Assembly: GCA_020742395.1 (NCBI GenBank)
Contig: DYWZ01000059.1
Span: 51,918-115,917, forward strand
DNA from: Enterococcus columbae
Lineage (GTDB): Bacteria > Bacillota > Bacilli > Lactobacillales > Enterococcaceae
DNA: 64,000 nt
Direction of reading: 5' to 3'
Under the pieces are notes generated by a model. That model was not told the DNA's origin. It ran no database searches and saw only the letters and a list, made by a program, of their open reading frames with translations. The position numbers were made by a program, and so were the translations under genes. Shown here piece by piece: positions 7,663 to 15,315 of this stretch; within the stretch, counting starts at the first letter, position 1, and each line of letters starts with the position of its first letter.

Positions 7663-8556
7663 ATGTTTTTGATTGATAAATTACAATCAAAGTCAAGTTT
7701 AACAAGTAATGAGGAGCGAATTGCCGATTATATTTTAATAAATATTGATAAAATTCCCCAAACTACCATGGAAGAATTAGCTCAAAACACCTATACATCT
7801 CACTCAGCAATTGTACGTTTTGCTAAAAAAATGGGTTATGACGGATTTAAAGAATTTAAACAAGCAATTAGTGAAATTGTCCATCAACGATTACACCAAA
7901 TTGATTCAGTAAATCCGAATTTTCCTTTTGAACCAGGCGATAATCCAACAGTAATCGCTAAAAAAATGGCTACATTAACTACTGAAACGATTCAAAGAAC
8001 ACTTGCTCAACTTGATTTTAAAGTTTTAGATCAAATTGCAGCTAGATTATTAATAGCCAATCGTATTTTTATTTTTGCTCAAGGCGATACCCAAATCAGA
8101 GGACGTAGTTTCCAAAATAAATTGATGAAACTCAATAAATTTCTGATTATTGCCGAAGAATATGCTGATGAAGATTGGGTAGCTGCTAACGTCTTACCAA
8201 ATGACTGTGCACTATTTTTAACTTATAGCGGAAGAATCAAGCAATATCAACGCTTTCTTGAACATTTTAAACAGAAGAATATTTCAACTATCTTGATATC
8301 GGGTAATCCTCATTCAGAATTGGTTGGTTTAGCTGATGTTACGCAGATTATTACTCAAAATGAATATGATTTTTGGAAAATTAGTACTTTTTCTTCGCAG
8401 ATTGCTTTTCAATATATTTTGGATACTATTTTTTCTATCATGTATAGTCAAGATTACCAAAAAAATCTAGTAAATCTGAAAAATAAATACGAATTACTAA
8501 AACGTGGTGCCTTTGCTGGCGAAAATCCAGCAGATAAAGATCAATTGCGTGAATAA
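7663..8556 (+). CDS. MurR/RpiR family transcriptional regulator
   Basis: A 297-residue protein with an N-terminal RpiR helix-turn-helix (about residues 1-75: LTSNEERIADYIL, TMEELAQNTYTSHSAIVRFAKKMGYDGFKEFK). It is followed by a SIS sugar-phosphate binding domain (about 120-250: IFAQGDTQIRGRSF, LTYSGRIKQ). Such proteins sense a phosphosugar and control nearby catabolic genes. ATG 7663 follows GGAGG at seven bases; the earlier ATG at 7648 is part of that ribosome binding site. No transporter is adjacent, so the divergent Gfo/Idh gene is the only evident target. A strong terminator follows. Confidence 0.9.
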   Translation: MFLIDKLQSKSSLTSNEERIADYILINIDKIPQTTMEELAQNTYTSHSAIVRFAKKMGYDGFKEFKQAISEIVHQRLHQIDSVNPNFPFEPGDNPTVIAKKMATLTTETIQRTLAQLDFKVLDQIAARLLIANRIFIFAQGDTQIRGRSFQNKLMKLNKFLIIAEEYADEDWVAANVLPNDCALFLTYSGRIKQYQRFLEHFKQKNISTILISGNPHSELVGLADVTQIITQNEYDFWKISTFSSQIAFQYILDTIFSIMYSQDYQKNLVNLKNKYELLKRGAFAGENPADKDQLRE

Positions 8557-8565
8557 TTTTTACAA

Positions 8566-8613
8566 AACAAAGAGGAAATCCTTCAATTGAAAGTTTTCCT
8601 CTTTGTTTTTATT
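8566..8613 (+). terminator. Terminator of the RpiR regulator gene
   Basis: The 13-base stem AACAAAGAGGAAA / TTTCCTCTTTGTT followed by a T-rich tail. Confidence 0.88.
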
Positions 8614-8689
8614 TTTCGCCTATACAAGTATGGTTCATCTATTTAAAGTTTTTATCTCTAAAGACTTGCTTTTTTTTAGATTTCCGTAT

Positions 8690-8925
8690 AGGATAAACAG
8701 TAGATTTGGATTAGTAACAAAAATATGTATTTAGAGAGCTGAGGCTAGGCTGGAATCTTGGCACCACTATTTTTGTGAACCTACCAATGATATTGATTGC
8801 AAAACAATCGGGTCTTGCTCCCTTATCAGCAATATAAGTGGGATTGCAGATTGCAATCAATAAAGGTGGTACCGCGAGATTACAGCATTTCGTCCTTTCT
8901 AAGGATGAAGTGCTTTTTTATTTTT
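8690..8925 (+). promoter_or_regulatory. T-box leader of proS (tRNA-Pro responsive)
   Basis: A long leader before proS contains the T-box sequence AAGGTGGTACCGCG (8863-8876). It is followed by the intrinsic terminator GCATTTCGTCCTT/AAGGATGAAGTGC with a T run (8884-8918). In stem I a GAA-CCT-A context places a CCU proline codon at 8780-8782 as the likely specifier, matching the downstream prolyl-tRNA synthetase. Uncharged tRNA-Pro would stabilise the antiterminator and allow proS transcription. The T-box and terminator are certain; the exact specifier and 5' end are inferred. Confidence 0.92.
8884..8922 (+). terminator. T-box regulated terminator
   Basis: A 13-base stem with two G-U pairs, a three-base loop and a TTTTTT tail, directly upstream of the proS ribosome binding site. 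Its 5' half can pair instead with the T-box bulge to give the antiterminator. Confidence 0.88.
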
Positions 8926-8946
8926 ATACTTTTTAGGAGGATATTT

Positions 8947-10389
8947 ATGGCAAATACAAACCAAACAAATGATTTTACTGAATGGTATCTGCAAACTGTG
9001 CAACAAGCTGAATTAATGAGTTACTCTCCAGTTAGAGGTTCAATCATTTTCCGCCCAGACGGTTATGAATTATGGGAACATATTCAAGAAGAATTCAATA
9101 AATTCTTAAAAGCTGAAGGAATTCGTAACGCTTATTTCCCAATGTTGATTCCACAAAACTTCTTTATGAAAGAAGCCGACCATATTGAAGGCTTTGCTCC
9201 TGAGCTACCTTGGGTTACCGAAGTTGGAAATGAAAAACTAGAAGAACCTTTAGCTTTGCGTCCAACTTCAGAAACCATGATTGGTTCAGCTTTTTCTGAT
9301 TGGATTAATTCGTATCGTGATCTACCTTATGAAATTAATCAATGGGCTAATGTCTTCCGTTGGGAAAAGAAAACTTTGCCATTCTTGCGCACTTCTGAAT
9401 TTTTATGGCAAGAAGGTCATACAGCTCATGTAGATGAAGAGGATGCTCGTCGCCGAACCATGCGCGTATTAGACGAATATGCACGTTTATGTGAAGAATT
9501 TTTAGCGATTCCTGTGTATAAAGGTCAAAAAACTCCATCAGAACGTTTTGCTGGGGCTGTAGATACTTATTCAATCGAAGCAATGATGAAAGATGGAAAA
9601 GCCGTTCAAGCCGGTACTTCACATTATATGGGAACAAAATTTGCGCAAGCCTTTGATATTACCTATCTAAATAAAGAAAATCAACACACGCTTGCTCATA
9701 CAACTTCTTGGGGAGTTTCAACTCGTTTATTAGGTTCTTTAATTATGACCCATGGTGATGAAAAGGGTTTAGTCTTCCCACCAACTGTCGCTCCTACTCA
9801 AGTGGTATTGTTACCAGTAGGCCCATGGAAGAAAAATCCTGCTATCATGGAAAAACTAACTGAAATCTTTGACACTTTAAAACAAAAAGGCATTCGTGTT
9901 CGTCTTGATGATTCTGATAATTCACCTGGCTTTAAATTCAATGAATGGGAATTAAAAGGTGCTTGCTTACGTGTAGAATGTGGTCCTCGTGACTTAGAAA
10001 ATGGTCATGTCATGGTTAAAATGCGTGATCTTGATGAAAAAGTTACCGTAAAATTTGCAGACTTGGAAAACTACATCGACGAACAATTACAAGCGATGAC
10101 TCCTCGTTTATTGCAAGCGGCTAAAGAGCGCAATAAAGCCAATGAACATTATGACATCAATACATTAGATGAACTAAAAACTCATATTGAAAACTCAAAA
10201 GCTCAAGGTAAAGTACCTGGCTTTGTCTTAATCGGTTGGGATGGTACTGAAGAAACTGAAGCCAAAATCAAAGAAGAAACTGGCTTTACTACCCGTAATA
10301 TTCCTTTTGAAGTACCAATGCAAAAAGAAGTCGATATCGTTAGTGGCAAACCTGCGAAATATACTTTATGGATTGCTAGAGCTTATTAA
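8947..10389 (+). CDS. proS: Prolyl-tRNA synthetase, archaeal/eukaryal type (ProS type 3)
   Basis: A class II aminoacyl-tRNA synthetase of 480 residues that charges tRNA-Pro. Motif 2 is visible as NVFRWEKKTLPFLRTSEFLW (about 134-153), and motif 3 lies near GLVFPPTVAPTQV. The anticodon-binding domain follows, then a C-terminal extension ending in LWIARAY. The length, the absence of the large editing (INS) domain and the C-terminal aromatic tail identify the archaeal/eukaryal form, not the roughly 570-residue bacterial form usual in Lactobacillales. ATG 8947 follows AGGAGG; an earlier in-frame start lies inside the T-box and is rejected. It is monocistronic. Confidence 0.95.
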   Translation: MANTNQTNDFTEWYLQTVQQAELMSYSPVRGSIIFRPDGYELWEHIQEEFNKFLKAEGIRNAYFPMLIPQNFFMKEADHIEGFAPELPWVTEVGNEKLEEPLALRPTSETMIGSAFSDWINSYRDLPYEINQWANVFRWEKKTLPFLRTSEFLWQEGHTAHVDEEDARRRTMRVLDEYARLCEEFLAIPVYKGQKTPSERFAGAVDTYSIEAMMKDGKAVQAGTSHYMGTKFAQAFDITYLNKENQHTLAHTTSWGVSTRLLGSLIMTHGDEKGLVFPPTVAPTQVVLLPVGPWKKNPAIMEKLTEIFDTLKQKGIRVRLDDSDNSPGFKFNEWELKGACLRVECGPRDLENGHVMVKMRDLDEKVTVKFADLENYIDEQLQAMTPRLLQAAKERNKANEHYDINTLDELKTHIENSKAQGKVPGFVLIGWDGTEETEAKIKEETGFTTRNIPFEVPMQKEVDIVSGKPAKYTLWIARAY

Positions 10390-10393
10390 AATG

Positions 10394-10428
10394 AAAGCCA
10401 CCACAGTCTTATATGTGGTGGCTTTTTT
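10394..10428 (+). terminator. Terminator of proS
   Basis: The perfect 12-base stem AAAGCCACCACA / TGTGGTGGCTTT with an eight-base loop and T run. Confidence 0.92.
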
Positions 10429-10515
10429 GCATATTTTTTTTGTTTTTTCAATAATTTTGTTATACTATAAATAATAATTATTTGAACAATTTATGAAAAT
10501 CTAGGAAGTGGACCA

Positions 10516-11799
10516 ATGAAATTACCAACTAGTGATAATTATACCAATCAAGAGTTCTATCAGAAAATGTATGAAGATAGTGATATTACCCGTGAAGATT
10601 TGATTATTCTCACTTGTGCTATCTTTATCGCATCAATTGGTTTAAATATGAATTCTCAAGCGACGATTATCGGAGCCATGCTCATTTCACCATTAATGTC
10701 ACCGATTCTCTCCATCGGGACAGCTATCGCCATTTATGACCAGCAATTATTGCAAAGAGCTGCTAAAACTTTGTTAATTGAAGTAGCTTTGAGTATTGTT
10801 GTAGCAAGTTGTTATTTTTATTTTTCTCCTATTAGCTATGCTAGTCAAGAAATCATTAATCGGACTTCCCCAACTATTTGGGATGTATTAATTGCTTTTT
10901 TTGGTGGAGCTGCTGGTATTATTGGGGCACGCAAAAAAACGGTAAATAATATCGTTCCAGGTGTTGCCATTGCCACTGCACTGATGCCGCCTATTTGTAC
11001 GGTTGGTTATGCCATTGCTAGCAAAAATCTTGCTTATATGACAGGAGCTGCCTATCTTTTCATCATCAATGCTTTTTGTATCATTCTAACGACTATTATT
11101 GGTGTCAAAAGTTTGCGCATGCCCACTAAACAAAGAATCAACGCTTTACCTAGACTTTCTTGGAGTAAGCGAATTGTTTATATTGTCCTGACGCTTTTCA
11201 TCATTATCCCTAGTCTAGTTTCAGCCAACTCTTTGGTACGGCAATCCATTTTAGAAGCGAGTGTGAAAAACTTTGCCAATGAAGAACTCTCTCACACGAC
11301 TATCATTAAACAAAGCATTGATGAGGAGAAAAAGACACTTCGCTTTACTATCGCTGGCAATGACTTTAGTGAAGAAAAAATTCAGGATTTACGAAACGAT
11401 CTCACTCATTATGGTTTGAAAGGATATCAACTTAAAATCACTCAAATCGCTGAGCTTTCTCAATTATCTGGTAAACAATTTGAAGATTATATTACAAGTA
11501 TTATAGAAGCTAATCAAAATAATCAGCTAGCAACAACTAAGCCAGAAAATCAAGATAATGAAGTTAATGCCGTAGCTTTAAGTGAAAAGATTCAACAACT
11601 TGTACCTGAAACGATTCAGCAAGTCACTGTAGCGACGGGTTATCAAAAAAATCAGTGGTTAGAATTAGTGATTATTACACCTAAAACTGAGCTATCTACG
11701 CAACAACAAAATCAGCTAGCCAAAAAGATTACCAAACGTTTCCCTGAAATCGACCGCGTTTTCTTTAGTGATTTAGCAAATACCAATCAATTAAACTAA
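10516..11799 (+). CDS. DUF389 family integral membrane protein
   Basis: A 427-residue protein with the DUF389 (TIGR00341/TIGR00271-like) hydrophobic domain over about residues 25-230. Five or six membrane helices carry IGLNMNSQATIIGAMLISPLMSPI, FGGAAGIIGARKKTVNNIVPGVAIATALMPP and related conserved stretches. The remaining 190 residues form a soluble, presumably extracytoplasmic or cytoplasmic tail with two repeated alpha/beta-looking halves. The function of the family is unknown; a transport or envelope role has been suggested. The start is supported by GGAAGTGG. It is monocistronic, flanked by terminators on both sides. Confidence 0.85.
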   Translation: MKLPTSDNYTNQEFYQKMYEDSDITREDLIILTCAIFIASIGLNMNSQATIIGAMLISPLMSPILSIGTAIAIYDQQLLQRAAKTLLIEVALSIVVASCYFYFSPISYASQEIINRTSPTIWDVLIAFFGGAAGIIGARKKTVNNIVPGVAIATALMPPICTVGYAIASKNLAYMTGAAYLFIINAFCIILTTIIGVKSLRMPTKQRINALPRLSWSKRIVYIVLTLFIIIPSLVSANSLVRQSILEASVKNFANEELSHTTIIKQSIDEEKKTLRFTIAGNDFSEEKIQDLRNDLTHYGLKGYQLKITQIAELSQLSGKQFEDYITSIIEANQNNQLATTKPENQDNEVNAVALSEKIQQLVPETIQQVTVATGYQKNQWLELVIITPKTELSTQQQNQLAKKITKRFPEIDRVFFSDLANTNQLN

Positions 11800-11804
11800 A
11801 TATA

Positions 11805-11837
11805 AAAAGCCGTTTCTTTTACAGAAACGGCTTTTTT
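11805..11837. terminator. Bidirectional terminator between DUF389 gene and the decayed ORF
   Basis: The stem AAAAGCCGTTTCT / AGAAACGGCTTTT has T tracts in both directions and serves the two convergent transcripts. Confidence 0.88.
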
Positions 11838-11839
11838 GA

Positions 11840-12073
11840 TTATCGAATAAAATTTTTCCCAAATTCTTGGATAATTTTAAGTACTTCTTCTTGCTATTCT
11901 GATTTAAGTAAGGTACTGATCTTCGATTCAAAATGGGCTAAAAAAGCTAAATCAAAGCTACCATCAGCTTGCTTAGCAAAACTTTCTTGTAGTAGTGCTT
12001 GCGCTTTCTCTAAATCAGCTTCTTTAACACGATCTAGGATAAATTGATAAAATTTTTCTTGATAAGCATTTAT
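11840..12073 (-). pseudogene. Decayed small ORF downstream of lplA
   Basis: A 78-codon frame reads INAYQEKFYQFILDRV then KEADLEKAQALLQESF and has strong coding character. Its expected start codon is ATA (12071-12073), nine bases after GGGAG, and there is an in-frame TAG at codon 60 (LLKSE*QEEV), with 17 more sensible codons after it. Both lesions are single base changes from a normal ORF (ATG and a sense codon). I do not recognise the family; it looks like a small helical cytoplasmic protein. It sits 17 bases after lplA and was probably co-transcribed with it. Confidence 0.65.
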
Positions 12074-12090
12074 TTTGCTAGTCTCCCATA

Positions 12091-13095
12091 TTAATAAATC
12101 AGATTTAGAAATTCTTCTTTTTCGATATTGCCAAAATACTTTTGTAAATCAATCGTATCAATGACTGCTGCTAAATCTTCTTTGGCATAACGGGTACCAA
12201 TCAATTTATCTTCCACATCTTTGATTTCTCCTAAACCAAAGAAGTCACCATAAATTTTTAATGCTGCAATTTTACCTTCTTTGACATTTAAGCGCACTTC
12301 AATCGAACCAATTGAAAATCTTTGGCTACGTTGTAAATCAAAAGCAGGTGAATGACCATAATTCCAATCCCAATTACGATAATACTGATCAGAAATAGCA
12401 TTAATTTTTTGCCAATCTTCATCGGTTAATGTATAAGTTTGAATTTCATCTTCATTTTCAACACCGAAAATCTTAAGCAAAATCGCTTGACGAAATTCTT
12501 TAGTCGTCATTGATTGCTCGCTTTCTGGTAAGAATGGTTTAATGTTAGTGACACGTGAACGGATGGACTTAATCCCTTTAGATTCGATTTTTTCCTTCTT
12601 CACCTTTAAGGCATTAACCACTTCATTAATATCACTATCAAACATAATTGTACCGTGGGCAAACATCCGACCATTTGTCGCATACATCGCGTTACCAGAA
12701 AATTTTTGATCATTGATTACTAAGTCATTTCGTCCCTTTAATTGGGCACCACTCACCCTTAATTCATGTAGGGCTTCAATAATTGGTTTCGTTAATTTTT
12801 CAAAATCACGGAAAGATTGCCCGTCATCTTTCATGATAAAGCTGAAGTTTAGATTCCCTAAATCATGATAAACGGCCCCCCCACCGCTAAACCGGCGCAC
12901 AACATGAATCCCATGAGCATCCACATATTCTTTATTAATTTCTTCAATCGTATTTTGATTCCGTCCAATAATGATTGAAGGTTCATTAATATAAAATAAT
13001 AGGATGGGTTCATCGACCTGCATTTCCTGTAATAAAAACGTTTCAATGGCTAAATTGATTCGTGGATCGGTAATTTCATTAGGTACAAATAACAT
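12091..13095 (-). CDS. lplA: Lipoate-protein ligase
   Basis: A 334-residue LplA/LplJ-type ligase that activates free lipoate with ATP and attaches it to E2 subunits and GcvH. It has the N-terminal BPL/LPL catalytic domain with the lipoate-binding RRFSGGGAVYHDLGNLNFSF motif (about 71-90) and the catalytic lysine region GRNDLVINDQKFSGNA (about 131-146). The C-terminal accessory domain runs from about residue 250. The length is normal for the two-domain enzyme. The gene follows the MBL hydrolase gene by 11 bases and is likely in the same transcript. Confidence 0.94.
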   Translation of the reverse strand: MLFVPNEITDPRINLAIETFLLQEMQVDEPILLFYINEPSIIIGRNQNTIEEINKEYVDAHGIHVVRRFSGGGAVYHDLGNLNFSFIMKDDGQSFRDFEKLTKPIIEALHELRVSGAQLKGRNDLVINDQKFSGNAMYATNGRMFAHGTIMFDSDINEVVNALKVKKEKIESKGIKSIRSRVTNIKPFLPESEQSMTTKEFRQAILLKIFGVENEDEIQTYTLTDEDWQKINAISDQYYRNWDWNYGHSPAFDLQRSQRFSIGSIEVRLNVKEGKIAALKIYGDFFGLGEIKDVEDKLIGTRYAKEDLAAVIDTIDLQKYFGNIEKEEFLNLIY

Positions 13096-13106
13096 TTTTC
13101 TTCCTC

Positions 13107-13847
13107 CTAAATTTGGTAACTGTCACCGACTTTGGCAATAGTTACTTGAACATTTTCACCAGCCGCTTGTTGTGCCTGTGCTTGTAGTAATTGCCAGTCC
13201 CCTTCTTCTGGTAAATGTGTAAGGACCAGACGTTCTACTTTAGCCGCTTTAGCAATTTGACCAGATTCTTGTGCAGTAAAATGCGCATGATGTTTTTCAG
13301 CGCCATTAAATAAATAGGTATCTGCCAAAAAGAGATTAGCATCTTTGGTAAATTCAACAAATGAATCCATGTATCCAGAATCACCAGTGAATACAAAAAC
13401 TTTACCTGTACTATTTTCTACAAAGCGCATCGCATAGCATTCAACCGGATGTATCGTTTTCATAAATGTAACAGAAAACGGTCCCAAATTCAACTGTTTT
13501 ACCTTAAGATAATTTATTCCTTGACTGACTCCATTCATCGTTAAATCATTGAAATGAAACGCATCATTTCCGTGACCATAAATGGGCAAAATCCGACTAT
13601 GATCACGCCGTGCAGATAATTGCCACATATATTGTAAAACACCTAAATCCGCAATATGATCGTGATGATAATGACTTAATATCACTGCATCTAAAGATAA
13701 AGGATCGATATGTTTGCCTAGCTCCATTAATGTATGGCTGCCTGCATCCAGTAATAATTTGTAATCACCTGATTCTAATAAATAGCCGGTAGTTCCTTGA
13801 TTATGTGAAGGATACGCACCCATACAGCCTAAAATTGTTAACTTCAT
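13107..13847 (-). CDS. MBL-fold metallo-hydrolase (YhfI-like)
   Basis: A 246-residue metallo-beta-lactamase-fold protein with the HxHxDH metal motif as SHYHHDHIADL (about 57-67), a further metal His in the IHPVECYAM strand, the FTGDSGY Asp (about 155), and a late THLPEEG His. This resembles the ribonuclease Z/phosphodiesterase-like branch represented by B. subtilis YhfI, which is also next to a lipoate ligase gene (LplJ). That conserved pairing supports the label, but the substrate is unknown. The start is ATG 13847 after GGAGGGATGTTAA. Confidence 0.85.
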   Translation of the reverse strand: MKLTILGCMGAYPSHNQGTTGYLLESGDYKLLLDAGSHTLMELGKHIDPLSLDAVILSHYHHDHIADLGVLQYMWQLSARRDHSRILPIYGHGNDAFHFNDLTMNGVSQGINYLKVKQLNLGPFSVTFMKTIHPVECYAMRFVENSTGKVFVFTGDSGYMDSFVEFTKDANLFLADTYLFNGAEKHHAHFTAQESGQIAKAAKVERLVLTHLPEEGDWQLLQAQAQQAAGENVQVTIAKVGDSYQI

Positions 13848-13866
13848 TTAACATCCCTCCAGCATT

Positions 13867-13902
13867 TAAAAAGGCAATCTGGTCTTTCACCAAGATTGCC
13901 TC
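13867..13902 (-). terminator. Terminator of the M42 peptidase gene
   Basis: The nine-base stem AGGCAATCT / AGATTGCCT with a 12-base loop and five T residues on the minus strand, 11 bases past the peptidase stop. It separates the peptidase from the MBL-lplA transcript. Confidence 0.85.
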
Positions 13903-13912
13903 ATTCAATCTA

Positions 13913-14998
13913 TTAATAGCTTAATAATTCATCAACCGTTTGACGATCTAAGCGACGGACAACTTCAGTAACTAATTTTACTGTGTTTAAATAATCATCT
14001 TCATGAATAACTGAAGTATGAGAATGTAGGTAGCGCACAGGTACTGTAATGGCTAAAGATGGCACCCCTTTACGTGTTAAGTGCATCTGACCAGCATCCG
14101 TACCACCGCCTGCAATCACTGCATATTGGAAAGGAATCTCTAATTCTTCAGCAACCTTCACCACAAAATTCAATAGCTTTTTATGGGGAATCATGGAGGC
14201 ATCAAAGATTAAAATTTGTGGCCCTTTACCTAAAACAGAATCTGCCTCTTTTGGAGTCATTCCCGGTGTATCCCCAGCTGTACCAGTATCTAAAGCCAAT
14301 GCAATATCTGGATTTACCAAGTAGGTACTGGTTCTGGCACCACGCAAGCCAACTTCTTCCATCACGTCACTACCAGCATATAATTGATTATTGTGACCTT
14401 CAGTTGCTAGATTTTCTAAGACACGTAGCGCAACCGCGGTACCCACTCGATTATCCCACGCTTTGGCCAATAAAAACTTAGTATCATTTAAACGTTTGTA
14501 TTCAATATAAGGGGTAATCATATCTCCAGGACGAACGCCCCAAGCTTTAACCTCTTCTTCACTGGCTGCACCAACATCGATAAACATATCTTTAATATCA
14601 TAAGGCTGTTTGCGCGCTTCCGGACTTAAAACATGTGGTGGTTTACAACCAATTACACCGTGAATCAATTTTCCTTCACTCGTTTTGATTTCAACTTGTT
14701 GGGCAAGCATCACTTGTGACCACCAACCACCTAAAGTCTGAAATTCAATAAACCCTTTTTCGGTAATTTTTGTTACCATAAAGCCAACTTCATCCATGTG
14801 GCCTGAAATAAAAATTTTAGGTGCTTGTTCATCTTGACCATGCTTGGCAATCACACTTCCGATACCATCAAACATGATTTCATCAGCAAATGGTTTGGCA
14901 TAAGCTTTAAAAATTTCTCGTACCTCTTCTTCATTGCCAGGCACTCCTCTAGCGCTGGTTAAATCAATTAATAATTGTTCATCCTTTTGTTCAAGCAT
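13913..14998 (-). CDS. M42 family glutamyl aminopeptidase
   Basis: A 361-residue metallo-aminopeptidase of the M42 (PepA/TET/FrvX) family that removes N-terminal acidic residues from peptides in the cytoplasm. The two-metal site is complete: GHMDEVG His/Asp (about 69), the bridging Asp in [16 protein letters not shown] with the catalytic Glu (about 215), LDTG, and the C-terminal SHTSVIH. The insert domain lies between about 75 and 165. The ATG follows AAGGAAGTG. No partner is nearby. Confidence 0.92.
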   Translation of the reverse strand: MLEQKDEQLLIDLTSARGVPGNEEEVREIFKAYAKPFADEIMFDGIGSVIAKHGQDEQAPKIFISGHMDEVGFMVTKITEKGFIEFQTLGGWWSQVMLAQQVEIKTSEGKLIHGVIGCKPPHVLSPEARKQPYDIKDMFIDVGAASEEEVKAWGVRPGDMITPYIEYKRLNDTKFLLAKAWDNRVGTAVALRVLENLATEGHNNQLYAGSDVMEEVGLRGARTSTYLVNPDIALALDTGTAGDTPGMTPKEADSVLGKGPQILIFDASMIPHKKLLNFVVKVAEELEIPFQYAVIAGGGTDAGQMHLTRKGVPSLAITVPVRYLHSHTSVIHEDDYLNTVKLVTEVVRRLDRQTVDELLSY

Positions 14999-15198
14999 AT
15001 TGACACTTCCTTTTTATTTTACAAAAATGGTTAAATTTATTGTATCACAATGCTTCTAAAAGCAAATAATTTTTTGTTTTTAAAAATGCAAAATGCAAAA
15101 AAAGGAACTCAAAAATTTTTTTAAATGTTTCACAGCATTATGAAACATTTTTAACCACTTGTGAACCTTGATACATAAAGTTTTCTTAAATTTTCACA

Positions 15199-15254
15199 AT
15201 ACTATATATTGTGTTTTAGTATGATTTTTTAGTTATAAAGCACAATATATTGAT
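15199..15254 (+). promoter_or_regulatory. nrdDG control region with two NrdR-type boxes
   Basis: Two AT-rich near-palindromes, ATACTATATATTGTGT (15199-15214) and AGCACAATATATTGAT (15239-15254), resemble the 16-base NrdR box. They are 40 bases apart, close to four helical turns, around a TATGAT -10 (15220-15225). NrdR represses ribonucleotide reductase genes through pairs of such boxes spaced by whole turns. The boxes are seen; the regulator is inferred, as nrdR is not in this window. Confidence 0.65.
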
Positions 15255-15315
15255 TGCTAATCTTAATGTTTTAGATTATGATGGAGAAGGTAAAAAAACA
15301 GAGGAGTTGGTTGTA

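Noticed and set aside
8797..8946. N-terminal extension of ProRS
   Set aside because: The open frame runs through the T-box and its terminator. The real start at 8947 has AGGAGG and matches the family N-terminus.
10241..10474. Rightward 77-residue ORF at the end of proS
   Set aside because: It is in another frame of proS and reads through the proS terminator hairpin.
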